DNA from: Blasia pusilla
Taxonomy: Eukaryota > Marchantiophyta > Marchantiopsida > Blasiales
Reading direction: 5' to 3'
DNA: 64,000 bases
NCBI GenBank assembly: GCA_050084515.1
Contig: CM114273.1
Span: forward strand, 186,001-250,000
Part shown: piece after piece, positions 1 through 11,299 of the stretch
Numbering within the stretch: the first letter of the stretch is position 1
Layout of the letters: every line of letters starts with the position of its first letter
Program-made: the position numbers and the translations under genes
Notes under the pieces: model-generated
Told to the model about the DNA's origin: nothing
The model's database searches: none
Seen by the model: the letters and a program-made list of their open reading frames with translations, nothing else

Positions 1-2
1 CA

Positions 3-1709
3 ACAAGGTGGATTTTCAAGGACGCCATACTATCTTCCTTGGATGGTCAAAGAAGAAATATTTGTGTTGAAGAATATATACAAGACGAGAGTGGAGATGA
101 AGGGCGAGTACAGATGATGGCGGAGGATAGAGGAGGTGGTTTTTATGACCTCTATGTAGGTCGGAGTATGAGCTTTGATGAGCCCGGCGAGAGTTTTGAT
201 CGGCGTATACATAGCGGTGCTCCTCCCCAAACCTTTCATGGGGAGAGTGCTCCGGATAATAGTGAGGTAATGTCTCGTCTATCATAGTTAGAGAGTTTAA
301 TAACAAATTTCCAATGCAATTTTGATTTGGCCGCGGAATTCAACGTTTTGAAGGGGAAGTATGAACAACTATTTGAGGAGCACATCAGATTGAAGAAAGA
401 GATGGAGAGGCTTTTGAACGAATCTATTTCTAGAGATGACCTCCATAGAAGGAAAAGAGCTGTAATGGTTGACCACACAGAGAAGTGGAGGAGAGCATAC
501 GAGAACATCATGGCAAGACAACAACAAGAGATGGATGAATTTTTGCGATGGAGAGCAAGAGGTAACGTGGGAAAACTCATCCCCTAGACAACCCTCCTTG
601 AGGGTCGTCTCGTGAAGGAGGTTGATATGATCTTATTTCAACCTATCGAGCAGTTGTGGCCTCCAGCTCTATGCGTAGCATGGGACAATGTCGTAGATCC
701 AAACGTTGCAAACTATGCCTCTATGATGTTGGCACAAACGCCTCTTAATTTGAACACACAAGTGCAAGATCTTCCAAATTTGATGAAGGCAATCGCAGTA
801 TGTGAAGGAGGGGCCCTCATGCCAAACAACTAGCCCAAATGCATGATCTGCTTCAACCCAATTGCTGCAAAAGGTTGCTACGTGACAGACACATGTAAAG
901 CTTGTTATTGGCATCCATATTGTCTTCAGAAGGCCATGCTACTATCTCACAAGTGTCCAACTTGTAGACAAGCTTGGTCAAGAAGACTCTATCAGCTTTT
1001 CGGCATATATTTTCGCGCTCTTGATGGCAATGCACCACCCACCTATTGCAAATTAACCCAAGAGCAAGAAAATTTCAGTATCAGTTTGGGACATCGTAGC
1101 CCCCGATTGAACTATAACCTCGAAGCGAACATAGACGGGGTGGTTCAAGAAAAAATCCCTCGCCAAAAGAGGATTGATCAGGCAATGCAAGTGTGGTTGG
1201 TCCGCTTCATTGACATGTACGATGGAGGAGAGCTCATCCACGGAATAGCCATTGATCTCCAAAATCCAAAAACTTCTTCTTTGCTCAAGGGTTGAATTTA
1301 CAAGAAGTTCAAGACGCCCTCAACACAACTCGACAACTTGTGCGAATCCATCATCAAAATCCATTGATGGATGAGCTTGCTTTGAGGAGACTCGAATGAT
1401 CTTATCATCTTTCTTATGGCAAGATATTCCTCAAAGGACAGAAGGCGGATATCCTCGAACATACTATTATCCTCGTCGAATGCAGGAGGAACTCTTTGGA
1501 TTCTTCGAGAGAGAGTAGGAGATGTTTCCGACACAGCCAACACAAGAAACTGATGATGGTGAAGGTGATGTTAAGTCGGAAAGGACTATTTCTCATGGAG
1601 GTGGGACACGTGTGTCTAGAGCTAGGGGAAGAGGAGGAAGAAATGGTGAGAGGTCGGCACCGGTGTTACATATATCGGACGATGAATCAAATTAAAGAGA
1701 ATGAGTTGA
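3..1709 (+). pseudogene. Decayed ORF with coiled coil and RING-like Cys cluster, unknown family
   Basis: One frame is open from the left edge (base 3) to a TGA at 1293-1295, interrupted only by TAG at 285-287, 585-587 and 831-833. The translation has an acidic N-terminal part, a Glu/Lys/Arg-rich helical stretch (about 330-580) that looks like a coiled coil (KGKYEQLFEEHIRLKKEMER), and a Cys-rich cluster starting CMIC at 840 and ending CPTC near 960, spaced roughly like a RING finger though the usual C-x-H step is not clean. Past 1295 the reading continues only after frame changes, through a helical stretch (1298-1399) and a Gly/Arg-rich tail near 1640 ending ISDDESN at 1690. I do not recognise the family. 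A decayed transposon accessory ORF or a captured host RING gene are both possible. It starts beyond the window. Confidence 0.45.
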
Positions 1710-2470
1710 TATTTATATCTTTGTAATATAAATAAGTATGAGGTTCCTCTCAATCCAGATTTTTTGTGGGGAACTCCTCATTTGTTGTAAAAAATTTAAA
1801 AAAAAAATCAAAATATTCCACTAAGGAAACTTGTGAATATGAGCCGATCACGAATGTTGTCCATGAGGTGAGTTCATGAAATGGATGAAAGTTTTCTCTT
1901 GGGTTATAAATCCTTGGATAAGGTGGAAAATACCATAATTGAATGATTTGTTTGATATAAAGTTTTTTTATTACTAACTCCTAAAAAATTACTAAGTGAT
2001 CAAAATAAGCGATTTTCTCTTATATATTGAAAGATAGGGGTTGGAAAAGGGATGAATTCTTTTCTAAAATTAATGAAGGAAAATATATGTTTGAATTGAA
2101 TTATAAAGGAAAATAATGTATCAAATTTTTTTAGTGACCAATATTGCATGGGGTAGAATTTGAAAGGGACTTGAATGGAAATGAAAACCAATTTTACTTA
2201 TTAATTAATTTTTGATTTAATACTAGAATAGGTGAATATAAATGTTACTAAATTTATATAGATTTGAAAACGTGAAAAATAAATTCAGAGGTGCCTTGAT
2301 TCATATGTAATGGAAAGGGAAATTGAATTTTAATGGAGAATGAATAGATTTGGTGAATTTTATGGAAGGATGAATTTAGTCTAGGGAGTAGGATATCATT
2401 TCTATTTGATTGCAAGGGTATAATAACTTACAAGAGTGAAATATAATAACTCTTCTAACATTCTATAGAA
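1710..2470. other. AT-rich spacer, no gene seen
   Basis: AT-rich DNA with no supported reading frame on either strand. It separates the decayed RING-like frame from the ~180-bp tandem repeat. Confidence 0.5.
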
Positions 2471-2474
2471 TAGT

Positions 2475-3115
2475 GCAGATGGTCCCCAAGTAACATCTAT
2501 CACTCTGGCAAAGTCTCATCCCAAATTAAGTTTAAAATGACCTTTTGGACCCGAAGCAGATAACCTTGAATGAAAAAAAAAGGTCTTAATTGCACATCTA
2601 GTCCAACGTTTCCATCTTGAGCTAAAATTTAGCCCACGATATCTCCAAGGTGCATTTAGCACTCTTGCCAAGCTTAAATCAAAACAAAGTTGTGAGCAAA
2701 AGCTCAAAAAGTTCTAACTCCTTTTTGGACCCGAACCATCAGACCTTCTACCAAAATAAGGTTTTTTCATTTTTCATCTTTTACAACTTTGTCATCTTGA
2801 GCTGCAATTTGACCAATATGGTCCCCAAGGGACATCTAGCACTCTTGCCAAGTTTCAGGCAAAAAGAAGTTGTGAGCAAAAGCCCCAAACTTTCTAACTC
2901 CTTTTTGGAACCGAACCATCAGACCTTCTATCAAAATAAGATTTTTAAAATTTTTCACCTTGTCTAACTTTCCCATCTTGAGTTGAAAGTTTTTTGACAT
3001 GGTTTCTAAGGTTTAGGGTTTCATTTTTCATCATGTCGAACTTTCCCAAGTTGTGTTGTAGCACTCATGCAAAGTTTTGAGCAAAATGGAGTTGTCACCA
3101 CGAGCTCAAAAATCA
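2475..3115. repeat. Degenerate tandem repeat, ~160-225 bp units
   Basis: About four diverged head-to-tail units. The landmark GCACTCTTGCCAAG recurs near 2657 and 2837 (180 bp apart), with weaker matches near 2498 and 3061. The companion landmark CTAACTCCTTTTTGGA also recurs, as do GTTGTGAGCAAAAG and CATCTTGAG. Unit size is in the range of plant satellite monomers, but only four units are present and they are strongly diverged. Confidence 0.75.
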
Positions 3116-3322
3116 CACTTACCAATTTCACCTTCAATATAAAAATAAATGCTTTATATGGGAGAAGTATATAAAAAGGAATATCATAAAAATGACATTC
3201 TTACAATAGTCAACACAAAACAAGTTTGCTACAACTATATACTAATCCGTCTCACTAAATTTTGTAATTACTCTTCTAGTCTAGGTCTATGGTTGGGTCC
3301 GATGGATTAAGATGTAAGCGGC

Positions 3323-6300
3323 TTAATAGTTCGAAGTCGGGTGGATCGGCAAAAATGTAGTTGTTTCATCATCGGAGGAAATGTATGAACTATCCATGCC
3401 ATGATTGATGGGTTGAGAGTTTGGAACCATGGGTATGAGAACATCATTGTCATTAGGCTCATCAACTAAGTCCATCGTTTCAGCGCTCAAAGATTGTGGA
3501 GGAGTATCCTGCATAGGTTCACTAGACTCGGTGGAATAATTCTGAACTCCTACTGGAGCAACAATATGAGGGTCGTAGGTCATGTTAGGAGAAGTGTTGG
3601 GCAGATTAGCTTTGCTTGAAGTCCTCTGTTGTTGCTCTTCTTCGTGCTCTCGAATCCAATGTTCCATTTCAACATCATCTTTATCTATTCCAAGTCCCTC
3701 GGAATCAAAAAATTTAGTGTTTCCGATATGCATATCCTCTCTCCCTTCGATGCCATGAATTCCACATATCATATCCACCTCCTCTAGGTCCTCATCTTGC
3801 AAGTCAAGGTTATCTTCATGATTACCATCACAGTTTCTTGCATGCAAGCTAGATTCATTGCCATTTTCTACTACCCTTCTAGCTTGTTCTTGTCCATCCC
3901 CTTCTGAAAAGTATTGCTTGTACAAGAGCGCTTGTCTTGATTTTCGAGAATAACCCTTGTCTCCAAACCTTGAGTTTGTGTAGATGTAAACCAAATCCCT
4001 GGCATGCTTGTTGGTCAATTTATTCCTGTGCTTGTTGTGGATAAAACCATAACTACTCCAATTTCTCTCAGCTGAAGAAGATGAAACCACTTGTGCTAAT
4101 ATGGACTTAGCCACAAAGCGCAATATTGGTGCACTTTGACCGTGCATGCTCCACCAATCAGAGGGACTAAGTGAATCAAAAACTTCCCTACCAAATTCAT
4201 CCACAACAATTTCCTGATGGTTCACAATGTTGCCAACTCTCGCAAGCAAGTTGCCACATAAGAATTAGCCTCAATGACATTGAGGCCATGCATGTGGTGA
4301 CCCTCATGACCAAACGAGTGGCCAAAGCGGAACATTGGAACATTAGCGGGCTCACGCTAAGATGGTTTGCGCGTTGGAGTGGTCTCGAAGAAGAGACAAG
4401 AGACGGGACGCAAGCGAGGCTTCGCATTTCAGATGTTGTGGTCGCGATTGAGAAACCTGGACCAAACACAAAACAAGACTTGAAAGGAGTTGAGTTTAGA
4501 AAGTGGGTTGCCAAAGGAAGGAATCCGGATTTGGGATGCCACTAGCGTTTGAGAGGTTCCGACTCTATTTATGGCCATAACATTTAGCGCTGAGATGCGT
4601 TTGGATTGAACAAGGGTGTGTTAGAAGCCTTATGGAAAGCCAGTTCAAACGCACTAAAGATCTCTGCAAATGCATAACGAGTGGCTGAGAAACAACCCGG
4701 AAACGACTGTAAGTAGAGTCGGGTTGAGGGCCACAATGAAGGGCCCGGCCCTCCTTTTCCAAAGGTGGGGGGTTATTTGAGAACCCCAAAAGTACTAGTA
4801 AGGGGGAAGGTCTCCAAGAGTGCTTGGAACTCAAACCCCACTTTGGGTGCCACGGGGCGGCTCAAGGGCATGGAACAGATCGAGAGTTTGGGATTGGGTT
4901 GGAAAACCTGAACCAAGTCTATGGAGGCAATTTTAGACATCCCTCTTGGATTTCATCCCGTGACTCAATTACTTGGGTCTCGGTTTGGAACTCACACAAG
5001 GTCCGTTGAACAGTTGGGATCGCTAGGCGCGCAAGTCCCGTTTAAGGTTCCTAGACTAATCAAGAAGTCTGTTCCAAGTCTTGAAGGACTGGCCATGTTT
5101 TGGAAACTAGGAAGTAAGGAAGGTTGAGCTTGATAAGACGCCGAGTTGAGAACTCGGTGGATTGGAACGCTGGTTGGCCCAAACCCGACTAACGAGAGTG
5201 CGTGTTTGCATGCAGATCGGCAATGAGATGGTGTCCTACTGAACGTACGCTTCCGCAACAATAAAGATTGACGTTCAAGGAGAGTAGGGGCGCGACAATG
5301 CACCCCCGTTGCTAAAAGTTTCAGATATTAATTGTTTGAAATCTCCCATGCACTCAGTATTTGAAGTGACGTCTTGAATACTATCAAGAAGATTGTGAGG
5401 GATGACAATGTAGCCTATTGCATGTAACCTATTGTGGATAAGTGCCCACGGCCTAGAAATAACATCGACCATCTCTATAGCTCTCGACATTGTGAAAAAA
5501 TAACCGCGACGCCTTCCGCCCACACGGGGCCATGGAGATATAGGAAAAGAACGAGTCTCTTCCATTATCTTAAAAATATGGCGACAAATATGCCTAGTCA
5601 TTGCTTTATAACCATCACACTCTCTCAACAGAATAATAGTTGGTTGAGCCGTAACAAATAACTCCTCACCCTCCATCTAAAAATCGTGATTGGCCACAAT
5701 ACTCTCAATCTCTCGTTCCTTCTCCCTTTTCCTCCCATTTCTGCCATTGAAATACTCCCTAAAAGCATTGGTGGCAACTATGGCGTGGAATGCCTCCCTC
5801 AATTCTAAGACGTGTCCCAACATGATAAATTTTTTTGCAAAGCGTGTATTTGCAGGAAGCAACAATTGTCTCTTCATTGGATTGGTTTCCATAAATTTGG
5901 CCATCATCCAAGTTCTAGTGTTCACAAATACTACCATCTCACGAGCTTGTGCAAAAATCCTGTCCAGGCAAGGCCATTTATCCTACTCTTTGTAGACTAG
6001 ATCAAGAGAATGTGATACGCATCCACCCCAAAGAATATGAGGTAACTTTCTTTCAATAAGTTTCCCTGCTACTCGCTCATTGCTAGCATTGTCTGTCACA
6101 AGTTGCAACACATTCTCTGGACCGATGCACATAATAGTCCTCTCTATGTGACCTGCCAATCATTTTGCCGTTTGGGATTCCCCTTTGGTGTCTACCGAGT
6201 CAATCATGACCTCACGTTGTGGACAAGAGACCATTATGTTCACTTAAGACTCGCTCCTCACATTGGTCCAAGAATCTGTTATGATCGTGGTCCCCAAACA

Positions 6301-6905
6301 AAAATTGTCCAATATGCCATCCACATTTTCTTTCACCTTCCCTATATGTTTCTCAAGTAGGATGGTGCGCAAAAAAATATAACTAGGACTTGAGTAACCC
6401 TTCACCTTTCTTGTTTCCAACACTGCTTCTTTGAGAGCATCTTGCCGTACTACGTTGAATGGTATTCCACATTCGTAGAAATACTTTGCCCATATGTCAT
6501 TCGCAACTTCTTTTCCTTGGATGTTGAAATAATCCCTCAAATCAGCTTGCTTCTTCCCAGAACTACTACTCCCTCGAATTGGCCCAACGACTTCTCTACA
6601 TTCCTTGAGACTGTCACTTGGTGGCATGTCCGGAACCCCATCAATATTGTGTATAACATAAACACTATTTCCTATTTTTGCGAACCTATTTGTAATGGAG
6701 TCATCTCTTCCATTTCACTCAAAGGTCTCGCTTCCCTTCTTTGTCCATTTCCCACTAGTATCATGTTTTGAAGATCCTGTTGCATGTTGGGAGGGACCTT
6801 CACACATAATTTGTCATGATGGGAATCCTTATTCCTATCCTTTTTCTTTTATCTCTCTCGTGTAAAATGCTCCACCATCCGCATGTTATGTCCCATGTTT
6901 AGGAT
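3323..6905 (-). pseudogene. hAT-superfamily (DUF659) transposase remnant, split by a solo LTR
   Basis: Transposase of a hAT cut-and-paste DNA transposon, read right to left. Near 6900-6760 there is a stretch typical of the region after a BED zinc finger. 6627-6244 holds the DUF659 block ending IITDSWTNVRSE. 5937-5303 carries catalytic-core sequence (about MMAKFMETNP to DFKQLISETFSNGG). 4287-3323 has the C-terminal hAT dimerisation domain (LAQVVSSSSAERNWSSYGF, then NKLTNKHARDLVYIY) followed by an acidic tail. A solo LTR at 4293-5297 lies between core and dimerisation domain. Several stops and frame shifts separate the blocks, so it is not functional. Terminal inverted repeats and flanking 8-bp duplication were not located. 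It might once have mobilised the small hAT elements elsewhere in the window, but no shared termini were found. Confidence 0.85.
4293..5297 (+). mobile_element. Solo LTR, family B copy 1, inserted in the hAT remnant
   Basis: A 1005-bp sequence starting TGTGGTGACCCTC and ending GGGGCGCGACA, flanked on both sides by ATGCA (4288-4292 and 5298-5302). The TG...CA ends with a perfect 5-bp target duplication are those of an LTR retrotransposon terminal repeat. With no internal gag-pol it is a solo LTR left by LTR-LTR recombination. It aligns end to end with copies at 9819-10841 and 49857-50836. Confidence 0.92.
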
Positions 6906-6984
6906 ATATAGGATAAAATTTTTAATGCAAAATTTTTCTATTAATAGAAATGAAGAAAAATAGATTTAAAAACTTTAGTTTCCC

Positions 6985-7140
6985 GAGTAGTGAAATAGTC
7001 GAGAGCCACAGCGGTAGCGCATTCTCGTACGTCAAGTTATCTCCGTGTTCAAGTTCCATCAAAGTTCTTCTGTGAGCGCACACACGGACTAGGCCACTTT
7101 GTATCTCTAAGTTTTTTAAATATTTCAATGATTTCTTCAC
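6985..7140 (+). repeat. Possible tRNA-derived (SINE-like) sequence
   Basis: A stretch with a pol III box-A-like segment (GCCACAGCGGTAGCGC, about 7005-7020) followed some 30 bases later by a box-B-like segment (GTGTTCAAGTTCC, about 7045-7057), then a T-rich tail. The clover-leaf is not convincing and box B departs from GGTTCGANNCC, so at best this is a decayed SINE or tRNA-like remnant. Confidence 0.25.
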
Positions 7141-7315
7141 TTTCTATTTTCTCATATCCTTCCTCCACTACTAGGATCCTAAATTCATCAATTACTCTCA
7201 TTTCTAACTAACCTATATTCTCCTACAACAACCCTATTCTAGCCTCTCAAACCGTAAATCACCCAAACCATAAAAGTGACACAATTTCTTTAATACCTCA
7301 CTAAAATCACAGGAC
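7141..7315. other. Short AT-rich spacer
   Basis: AT-rich DNA with no supported gene, leading into the GC-rich repeat tract. Confidence 0.4.
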
Positions 7316-7880
7316 CCGCCCATAACCCTTGGCGTGCACGGCCCGCAAGGAGCCGGTGCACGGCCTCGTGCCCTAGCTTGCATGTGGGCTCCAAGGCCCG
7401 CAGGCAGCCCGCACGTTGGGTCTACGCGGGTGTGAGTCCATACTACGGGCCATCTGCGGGCTCCGAGGCCCGCGGGCAGGCTCAACTCCCCGCATGCAAG
7501 CCTGTGCCTACATGCAGGCTCTAGGGTCCGCGCAGAGTCCGCACTACGGGCCTTGGAGTCCAAGCTCTGCGCGGGCTTTAGGGCCCGCAACTAGACCACG
7601 CTTGCGAGCTGTGACGCCCGCAAGCAGCCTGCACTCTAGCTCGCAACGAGCTCGCGCAAGGGCTTGACGGCTTGTGACATAGCCCGTAGGCGGGCTCCAA
7701 GGCTTGTAACAAGCTTGTGCGCGGACTCGGCGGCCCGCATGCGATCCCGCGCCCTAGCTCGCATGCTGGCTTCCACGGTTGCATGCAGGCCAGGTTTCAG
7801 GGCCCGTACGCTAGCCGGCATGTGGGCTGCTAGGCCCGCAAACAGCTCGCGCCCGTGCGCAGGCTCTACGGCCCGCGCCC
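7316..7880. repeat. GC-rich degenerate tandem repeat (GCCCGC motif)
   Basis: About 560 bp in which GGCCCGC, GCGGGC and GGGCTC recur every ~20-35 bp (for example CAAGGCCCGCAGGCAGCCCG). Base composition is far above the flanks. Open frames here are by-products of the GC bias and encode only Arg/Ala/Pro-rich low-complexity peptides. The tract runs straight into a reversed hAT-MITE copy at 7882, as similar tracts do near 24.3 kb and 31.5 kb. Confidence 0.8.
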
Positions 7881-7881
7881 A

Positions 7882-8230
7882 TCATGGACTAAAAATGTGG
7901 GTCCCATCTCTTGGAACTCATGTCTATGGATATCTCTAGATTTGTCCGTCCATGTCTATCCTAAGGAAGGACTTGTCCGTTTTTGTGCAACCATGACCTT
8001 TTCCTTCTTTCTCATTCCCCTCACTTGCCTTTGTGTTCCATACTCCCCATTTCTTCCTCCCTCCACCTCCACTCCCTCCTCCCTCATTGCCGCTCTCCTC
8101 CTTGCCTTGCCTTCCATCATGAACTACAAGCATGGGTCCCACCTCTTGGAACTCATGTCCATAGACATGTTCAGACTTGTCCGTCCATATTCATCTTAAG
8201 GAAGGACTTGTCCATTTTTGTGCAACCATG
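7882..8230 (-). mobile_element. hAT-type MITE, reversed copy with internal duplication
   Basis: Reverse-complement relative of the ~300-bp elements at 24325 and 31539. It ends TTTTTGTGCAACCATG at 8230, the inverted form of their start. The block containing GGAAGGACTTGTCC and TGTGCAACCATG occurs twice (ending about 7993 and at 8230), so part of the element is duplicated. The left terminus (CAAGGTTGCA) is missing where it abuts the GC-rich tract, and no target duplication could be assigned. Confidence 0.7.
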
Positions 8231-8654
8231 GTCCAGGGGAAGAGAGATAAATTTTATATTTGAATAAAGGAGGGAAAGAGAGAAAATGGTGAATTTTTAA
8301 CAAGGGAGAATTTAGTAAGATTTTTTTTCAAGAGTGATAGTTTTTTTATCCTTGGAATCTTTGATATATGAGGGCATGAGGTCTAATTTCCATTATTTAA
8401 TGGGTTTAGAACTTCATAAGACTGAAGAAAGGGGAAATTTTTGGGAGGGCTTTGTAACTTAAAGCAGTTTAAAAAAAATGCAACAGATGTGGGAAAAAGA
8501 GAAAGGATGAATTTTGAATGGGATAGAGAGGGAAAACTCTATGAGGATTTTTGCTTGTAGTTTTAAATTTTTTCCTTCGATAAGGAGGTTTTTTAAGTTT
8601 AATTTTTCAAGAGGGGAGAGGAAGAGAAAAAGTGATAAATCTTCATCATGTATG
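8231..8654. other. Spacer, AT/GA-rich, no gene seen
   Basis: Purine- and T-rich low-complexity DNA without a supported coding frame. Confidence 0.4.
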
Positions 8655-9291
8655 TGTCACGTCTTTTAGGATAGATCGGTGAGATCTAGTAGAGCGGCTT
8701 TATGAGTAGTGGAGGACATGCTCAGTAGGTCGAGGATGACCTACTGAGGCCCCGGGAAACCTGAGAGAGCAGTTTTCCCCTTCATTTCGGCTCATTTGGA
8801 GTCATATTGAGGAGCTTACTATTTTACATAAGTACCATTTTGAGTATATGATTGACTTTCTATTTTTGGTAAATGGCCCTTGACCTCCTACATCAGGTCA
8901 AGAGCCAAGGAGGTGACTTGGGATCATAGATTACCATGGAGAGAGCTTGGGAGAGGGGAGGGATATACCTCAAGGAGAGAGAGCTTGAAAGCTCATTCTC
9001 TCTTTGTTGAACCTCTTGGCACGAGGCAGCGGAGCTATGGTCCCTTGCCTTGTGAGTGTAACCCAAGCCTCTCATTAGGAGATTGGGTTTGGTTTGACAT
9101 TGAGAGAGACATGTGAGAGTGCACACATTTGAGAGCCATGGTGTTGAGAGAGATTGGATCTTATTTTAATTGGATATATTTTGATACTTCTTATCTCGTA
9201 GTTTGGATGTCATGAGTTAACATGGGATCGTGCGTGTTTGTGTGTGTTTTCGGTGACAACCATGTATGTTGTGTAGCGATGTGTATGCGCA
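8655..9291 (+). mobile_element. LTR (family C), plus-strand copy
   Basis: Starts TGTCACGTCTTTTAGGATAG and runs to about GTGTATGCGCA. It matches, in reverse orientation, the sequences at about 50973-51532 and in the 52.7-54.3 kb cluster, sharing landmarks such as CCCCTTCATTTCGGCTCATT and CATGGAGAGAGCTTGGGAGA. Length (~637 bp), the TGTCACG start and the lack of any ORF suggest an LTR. No matching 5-bp duplication was found, so the exact ends are approximate. Confidence 0.7.
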
Positions 9292-9818
9292 TGACACTAG
9301 TGCTTCATGAGGAATTTTTCTCGTCAAGTTAATTTTTTTTTAGAGGAGGAGTTTCGGAAGATGTAATTCCATCTTCCCCAACTCTCTCCATTTCTCTATA
9401 AAAGGGAAGGGTAGGGATGGACTCCAAGGAAAGTGACTTGTCCTTAGTTGTTGCCTCCATCGATGTAATCATGTTTGCACCTCTCATCGATTCTACTGAA
9501 AACTTTGCAATTTCAGAAATTGTGGTTATGACGATTATGATAGTGATTGTGAATTCAAAATTCAAAATTATCATGATAGTGATAGTGATTAAAAATTAAG
9601 CACCTTACTACACTTGGGTCAAAAAAATTCCTCATTCAGATCCTGATCATTGGTTTAAAGTTTAAACGTATATATCGAGTCTCAAGCACCTCCATTAGCA
9701 TAATCCAAATCCTCTCCAAGAAAAAGCTCTTTCAACAATCTTTTCTAGTTAAATTTCTTAGTGGAAAACATATGTTATTATATTTTTAAGCTAAGAAATA
9801 GTTCTCCCACATCATTTG
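9292..9818. other. Intergenic spacer, no gene seen
   Basis: No supported gene. A short GAT/TAT-rich low-complexity tract lies near 9525-9595. The 3' end of this stretch includes the ATTTG target duplication (9814-9818) of the adjacent solo LTR. Confidence 0.4.
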
Positions 9819-10841
9819 TGTTATGACCCTCATGAGTTATAACCAAACGTGCGCCAATGGGAAACATCAAGATTCTTGTAGGCTCACACAAAGATGGATG
9901 CACATTAGAGAAGTCTCTTGAAGGAGACATGACATATGAGTAAAGTTGAGCATTTCATGTGTTAACGGTGGCGACTCGAGAAACCTAGACCAAACGCAAA
10001 CCGAGACTTGAGAGGAGTTTTGTCTAAAAAGAATGGGTTGCCAAAGAGGATAAGAACCAGAATTGCAACTTGACCAATATTGGGGTTTTACTGTGTTTTA
10101 GGTCATATTGCCCACACCCAAGATGCATTTAGGACAAGTAAGGTAATATCGGAAAGCTTATGCAAAGTCAATTCTAACGTATCAAAGATATAGACAAACA
10201 TATAAGCAAAGACCAAGAAACCGCCCAAAATTTGTCGGAAAGGATAGTTGGGTTGAGGGCCAGAAGGGGCATGTTGAGAGTACTTTCACAAAGATAGGGG
10301 AGGTCAAAGAACCCAATAAGTATATATAAAGGGGAGGGTTTCCAAGGGTGCTTGGAGCGTGAACTCTACTTTGGGGAGCCATGGGGTGAATCAAGGGTAT
10401 GGAATGGATCCAGAGGTTGGAAACTTGGCATTGGGGTGTGAACCCCAAGGCAAGTCTAAGGGAGTGAATTTTGGAATCCACCCTTAGATTCCAAATCTCG
10501 ATTCAATTCTTGGATCTCGATAAGGGACTCATACGAGGTCTATTGGAAAATTGGGACGGCTATGCATGCGAGTGGTATTTAAGGTGCATGGACTATCTAG
10601 AAACTCTCCCCCAAGCTAGTCTCAAAAGTTCGGAATTAGGACTTGTTGACTGTTGAGCTTAATATATGGTCCGAGATGAGAACTTGGAAAGTTGGAAGAC
10701 TGGTTGAATCAAACCAAGACTACTTAAGGACATTGAGAGTGTGTTTGGATGTTGATCAAGAGCTCAGGATTAGCGTGACATGTAAAACGTATACTTCCGC
10801 AACATGGGAGATTAACGTTTAAGAGGAGTAGGCACATGAAA
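9819..10841 (+). mobile_element. Solo LTR, family B copy 2
   Basis: A 1023-bp copy starting TGTTATGACCCTCATG and ending GTAGGCACATGAAA, flanked by ATTTG (9814-9818 and 10842-10846). The final CA seen in the other copies has mutated to AA. Otherwise the ends and the 5-bp duplication fit a solo LTR. There is no internal coding region beside it. Confidence 0.88.
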
Positions 10842-10846
10842 ATTTG

Positions 10847-11299
10847 AGTGTAGTATTTGTAAGAGCCAATGCATAAAGGGAAACATTGAAAGTTTTTGTG
10901 CTACACAAGTTACGCAATATAACACAACTACAATGATTCCCGAGGAAATTTCAAACCAAAGCTTTAAAAGACTACTCAATGCCACTACATATGAGTGAGA
11001 TCCCTTCTCACTCACACACATACATATGAGGCCTCTTTCCAAATATTCTTCGTTTCTTCATATATGAAGCCAATGTTTGGTATGCAAGCTTCCCTCCCTC
11101 CCTCTCCCATACATATAAGGCCAATGAGATAGTTCGTTTTTTGGTTTTTTGGAACCTTGACATATTGGGGATTTGACATGGAGGAGGAAGACTATGGCGG
11201 AGGAGATGGAGGGACGTCTAGAATTTGGCTTGTAACTATTTCCATGGTGACCCAATATTTTCAATCCAATGTGTTCATTTTCTCAAGCTTGAACTTTGG
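10847..11299. other. Spacer between solo LTR and non-LTR retrotransposon
   Basis: No supported gene or RNA. The true 5' end of the following retrotransposon may lie in here but could not be defined. Confidence 0.35.

Noticed and set aside
4171-5303. Open frames on both strands within the solo LTR
   Set aside because: They lie wholly or mainly inside a noncoding LTR and are not preserved in the other two copies.
7234-7939. Several overlapping Ala/Arg/Pro-rich open frames on both strands
   Set aside because: GC-rich degenerate repeat removes stop codons; the peptides are low complexity and frame-indifferent.
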